This document shows, piece by piece, positions 62,101-64,000 of a stretch of 64,000 nt of DNA. Positions within the stretch are counted from its first letter, which is position 1, and each line of letters begins with the position of its first letter. The position numbers were made by a program, and so were the translations under genes. A model generated the notes under the pieces. The model ran no database searches and was not told the origin of the DNA. It saw nothing but the letters and a program-made list of their open reading frames with translations. This stretch comes from CAWBQO01 sp963790965 (GTDB lineage Bacteria > Bacteroidota > Rhodothermia > Rhodothermales > DASSAV01), in the NCBI GenBank assembly GCA_963790965.1, contig CAWBQO010000002.1, positions 496,001 to 560,000 on the forward strand. The letters are read 5' to 3'.

Positions 62101-62124
62101 GTTTCCGAAGAATCCGGTACCCAT
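59104..62124 (-). CDS. GspE/PilB-family ATPase with duplicated N-terminal MshEN-like domain
   Basis: This is a 1006-residue ATPase, much longer than the usual 560-600. One MshEN-like domain lies at about 70-240 (LLKEEIVDVPRALMALRRQG...), then a 170-residue Pro/Ala/Glu-rich linker, and a second at about 410-590 (LLRREIVTPKHVGEAQALQK). The catalytic core has Walker A GPTGSGKSTTL near residue 758, an Asp-box DPDVVMVGEMRD and the zinc motif CPEC...CKTCKG near 890-930. It powers assembly of a type IV filament or type II-like secretion. The start at 62124 has a strong AGAGGGAAAGG site. It lies between perfect inverted 44-bp repeats and downstream of the GspF gene. Confidence 0.85.
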   Translation of the reverse strand: MGTGFFGNIFKGKQDGPLSSETAQARRALRDERTRQAAAPQPAPEPPAPTAAPTASPEQPKAAPHEPTSLDRLLQDRVVVRLLKEEIVDVPRALMALRRQGDHPTGALWRVIADDADVDREAVLAVAAGVLDFRTANVTSQSPPTTLIQAVLGLFSPEQQARALLLGLLPCELHLDTETGRSSMTLATPDPDHPDVWAFIETLPLAVELRFAPTSAVMARIHALKGEGGHDASPATRPAAKAAPAPEPVKGPACPMPAARRAPETAAIRPPMPAPVEQPVRREPRPIPVREPQPAETKPALARTDYLPEGEMSITARIDKARADHLYGDGYGSAEPPEPAPAKVAGPPEEKAPVPPAFTAPAEEEEPESEAPVPAEEAAPPAEEMAEEPAEKLAEVESESPDPVNLDAIKSKDRVVGMLLRREIVTPKHVGEAQALQKAQKSKEALWRTLAQVGGVDRDAVYAEAARVYAFPVAKLGEGLPDAEFARSVIDTFTEEKKAELFKLRVLPFECDIEHQTGAIKLVFITHDPTRPEVHRLMQQLKLERFELRYAPEGVVVAGLQEAYPRKNEYLERMNEGGEMAFDLGASYDEKAHLIDEDALEAEISRSSLINLFEATLVEGVRQGASDIHIYPNAQKKIEIHFRIDGRLTHWHTEDKVHPEALLAVIKDNATNVDRFERDAAQDGFIQRWVDEALIRFRVSVLPIANASQEIRSESIVIRILDDRKVVTDLKKLGLLGNALSRFDKAIRQPHGMVILTGPTGSGKSTTLVAALHQVVTPEVNVLTVEDPVEYIIPGVRQIKLNHKLGLEEALRSILRHDPDVVMVGEMRDKQTAELAIKLANTGHLTFSTLHTNDAPSAVSRLYKMGIEPFLIAYAINLVVAQRLIRTLCPECKVPDTDPDEVMLSKLGFTDEDIQSTTIYEPGHDPNCKTCKGTGYKGRKAVTEALYFSRGIRHMIVESTKMIDEDKLRTAAAEEGMLTLADSAREYVKAGDTGVMEMIRVVTTET

Positions 62125-62490
62125 CCTTTCCCTCTCGACCTGTTTACAAACGGCAACCTTCTCGACGGGCGCGCCCAAGCTGGGCAAGCTCCCTCTGAAG
62201 GGATCGTCTGTAACCGCGCGAACTTAACCCGCGCCGACGCGCCGGGCAGTGTTAAACCTTTTGTGTACTGGCTTTATCATTATGCCTGCCTCCACTCCCA
62301 CGTTAGCAAACCACCCGCCACGCCTTCCAGCAAGCGAGAAGCGACGGAGGGGTGCGGCTCAGGAATGCCTGTGCGTTCCGCCCGCCGGTGCGAAAAACCC
62401 CCTCCCCCGTAGCCTGTCCCGCCCTCGCGGGAGGGACTTGCACTGGGCGGAGGAGCGCTGGCGATCATTGATGTACCCATTCCCCTTCAC
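62125..62490. other. Intergenic region with an inverted repeat arm
   Basis: No gene. It has the right 44-bp arm at 62339-62382 and further GC-rich modules resembling the 58700 region. Confidence 0.65.
62339..62382 (-). repeat. 44-bp inverted-repeat arm right of the pilB-like gene
   Basis: Exact reverse complement of 58700-58743, beginning AAGCGACGGAGGGGTGCGGC. Confidence 0.9.
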
Positions 62491-63846
62491 CTACGGCGTC
62501 ATCATTCCGGTTGAGGAGGGCTGCATGAGTGCGGTTTCGGAGGAGATCAGTGTGAGGAAGATGATGGCAACGGTGATGATGAGGGCCACACCCGTCTGGA
62601 TCGTCTCGACCGTCGATTTCAGCTTCAGCTCGGTCTCCTTCTGGTAATAGTCAGCCATCTGCAGGGCGCTCTTGCGGACGTTTCCCGTCTCCGCCCCCGT
62701 CCGGAAGCGCGACAGGGCCATGGGCGTAAAGACGCCGCTCGCCTCCATCGCTTTCACGAGGTCCGTCCCCTGCGCCACCATCATCGGCACCGTGATCGTC
62801 TTGATGCGGTGCTCCATGTAGGCGTTGCCGCAGGCCTCGGCGGCGATCTTGATGACTGAGATGTTCTCGCCCGCGCCGGAATAGAGGATCGAAAAGACGC
62901 GGCAGAAGATCTCGACGTTCAGCTTGTGGAAAAGCGGCCCGACGATGGGCAGCTTGATGAGCCGCTTGTCGATCTGGAACTTGCCTTTCGAGGTGCGCGC
63001 CCAGGCGATGAAGCCCCCCAGCGATCCGAAGAGGATCAGGAGGACCCAGACGTAGTTGCGGTCCAGCCACTCGGAAAAGACGAGCGTCTTAGCGGTGAGC
63101 GGCGGGAGGTCCTGCCCGAAGTCCGCCATGAGGCCGGCAGTTTGCGGGAAAATGTACCAGACGTACCACACCATCGCGGCTGTCAGGACGACCATCGTAA
63201 TGGCCGGCGTGATCATAGCGCTCTTGACGCTCTTCTTGAACTCGTTCTGGCGCTCGAGGAATTTGGCGGTGGCCTCGTAGATCTCAGCCATGTTGCCGCT
63301 CTTGGAGGCAATGCCGAGCATGTAGGCCGTAAACTTGCCCAGCATGTGCTGGTGCTTCATGAACGCCTGCTGCGCGTCCATGCCTGACTTGAGGTCGGCG
63401 TTGAGGTCGCGGAGGACCTGGCGGAGGCTCTTGCTCGAAACGTCGTTCACGAGCAGGCCGATGACCTCGTCGAAGGGGAGCTTGTCGGTGAGAAGGTTCG
63501 CGGCGAGGCGGACGAACATGATCAGGTCCATGCGCGGGGGCTTCGCCTGGTAATCAACCAGCTTCTTCTCGACCTTGACGACCTCGAGGCCCATCTTCTT
63601 GAGGGCCGCGGAGACTTCGTCCGGCGAGAACGCTTTCTGCTCGCCCGCGACCACTTTGCCGGAGGGGTGCTTGACCTTGTAGAGGTACACCCGGCGTTGC
63701 TGCAGGCCGCGCGGCGTGAAGCGGTGCTTTTCCGCCATCGTCGAGAGCTTGCGCTGAGCAGCCTTCCGGCTCGGGGCGTAGACGGTGCCCTGCACCGGCT
63801 GCCCGGCCTGGCTGACCCCGTTGAACCTGAACTCGTGTACCGACAT
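62491..63846 (-). CDS. Type II secretion/type IV pilus inner-membrane platform protein (GspF/PilC family)
   Basis: This is a 451-residue protein with three transmembrane segments. It contains two copies of the T2SSF domain: MFVRLAANLLTDKLPFDEVI... and FCRVFSILYSGAGENISVIK, each with the AG/SG-type elbow. The N-terminal extension (about 105 residues, VHEFRFNGVSQAGQPVQGTV) is the family's usual leading domain plus a second short strand-rich module. It binds the GspE/PilB-type ATPase. It is directly upstream of that ATPase gene (366-bp repeat-containing gap), which supports a joint machine. Confidence 0.92.
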   Translation of the reverse strand: MSVHEFRFNGVSQAGQPVQGTVYAPSRKAAQRKLSTMAEKHRFTPRGLQQRRVYLYKVKHPSGKVVAGEQKAFSPDEVSAALKKMGLEVVKVEKKLVDYQAKPPRMDLIMFVRLAANLLTDKLPFDEVIGLLVNDVSSKSLRQVLRDLNADLKSGMDAQQAFMKHQHMLGKFTAYMLGIASKSGNMAEIYEATAKFLERQNEFKKSVKSAMITPAITMVVLTAAMVWYVWYIFPQTAGLMADFGQDLPPLTAKTLVFSEWLDRNYVWVLLILFGSLGGFIAWARTSKGKFQIDKRLIKLPIVGPLFHKLNVEIFCRVFSILYSGAGENISVIKIAAEACGNAYMEHRIKTITVPMMVAQGTDLVKAMEASGVFTPMALSRFRTGAETGNVRKSALQMADYYQKETELKLKSTVETIQTGVALIITVAIIFLTLISSETALMQPSSTGMMTP

Positions 63847-64000
63847 GGACTGAGACGATTATAACGTGGAACGTGGTGGGCTGTAGACGAGGAAGGGCGG
63901 CACTCCTGCCGGTGGTCCCGAGAGGAATGCCGCCCGTCGCGACTCTTATGAGCGTTCAGGAGCTAAGCTCACTGATAGGTCCAGGAAATCAGATCCGTGC
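63847..64000. other. Window end: intergenic with a terminator
   Basis: No gene is seen. It contains the hairpin at 63893-63935, likely belonging to a gene beyond the window. Confidence 0.5.
63893..63935 (-). terminator. Hairpin terminator of the gene beyond the right edge
   Basis: GGGCGGCACTCCT (63895-63907) pairs with AGGAATGCCGCCC (63923-63935) with one wobble pair. On the minus strand the RNA continues CUUCCUC. It would end a transcript that enters from the right. Confidence 0.6.

Noticed and set aside
58700..62382. Insertion sequence or transposon carrying the pilB-like gene
   Set aside because: The arms are inverted repeats but there is no transposase, no target-site duplication and the arms resemble other intergenic repeats.
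1..64000. CRISPR array, rRNA or tRNA genes
   Set aside because: No regularly spaced direct repeats and no tRNA-like or rRNA-like sequence was found; the repeats seen are palindromic and irregularly spaced.

Overview
The window is GC-rich bacterial DNA with dense coding on both strands. It most likely comes from a Rhodothermia-type member of the Bacteroidota/Rhodothermota. The support is a set of lineage-typical genes: a type IX secretion (T9SS) plug lipoprotein, a PorV/PorQ-family protein, two proteins with T9SS-like C-terminal sorting modules, a TonB-dependent receptor with a carboxypeptidase-regulatory N-terminal domain, DUF3078 and DUF6567 proteins, and a histone H1-like protein. Most genes lack a strong Shine-Dalgarno sequence, as usual in that phylum. 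I see no rRNA, tRNA or CRISPR array and no intact insertion sequence.

Layout: 1-1.9 kb holds an ABC permease (cut by the window edge) and its ATPase. 1.9-6.9 kb, minus strand, is a cell-envelope group: H1-like protein, DUF3078 protein, membrane metallopeptidase and T9SS plug. 7-10.3 kb has a divergent pair, an amino-acid-kinase-like protein and an SLC12-type transporter. 10.3-11.2 kb is a decayed stretch with an antitoxin, a truncated toxin, repeats and a coding remnant. 11.2-20.8 kb, minus strand, encodes PorV/PorQ, a 1139-residue secreted protein, a TonB receptor and an FG-GAP propeller protein. dnaE follows on plus. 24.5-26.7 kb has three small genes between inverted copies of a 35-bp repeat. 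Then come an O-antigen-ligase-family protein, an acid phosphatase-like lipoprotein, a thioesterase and recG.

32.7-38.1 kb, minus strand, is the classical yceD-rpmF-plsX-fabH-fabD-fabG lipid cluster, ending in a DinB-family gene where acpP would be expected. 38.2-42.6 kb has envelope lipoproteins, a saccharopine-dehydrogenase-family enzyme, a repeat-filled gap and a metallophosphoesterase. 42.6-46.3 kb is the pyruvate dehydrogenase operon (E1alpha, E1beta, E2) with a clear terminator. After a DPM1-like glycosyltransferase comes a foreign-looking DNA cytosine methyltransferase, broken by one in-frame stop. The frame then runs on into the C-terminal domain of a TonB protein. 49.4-52.9 kb has an AI-2E transporter, pyrR and a propionyl-CoA-type carboxylase beta subunit.

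53-63.9 kb, minus strand, looks like an uncharacterised type-IV-filament-like apparatus: a GspF/PilC platform protein, a very long PilB/GspE ATPase with two N-terminal MshEN-like domains, three signal-anchored pilin-like proteins without a recognisable prepilin leader, a histidine kinase and an unknown protein. The ATPase gene lies between perfect 44-bp inverted repeats. The most unusual items are this apparatus, the broken methyltransferase-TonB chimera, and several families of dispersed palindromic intergenic repeats.
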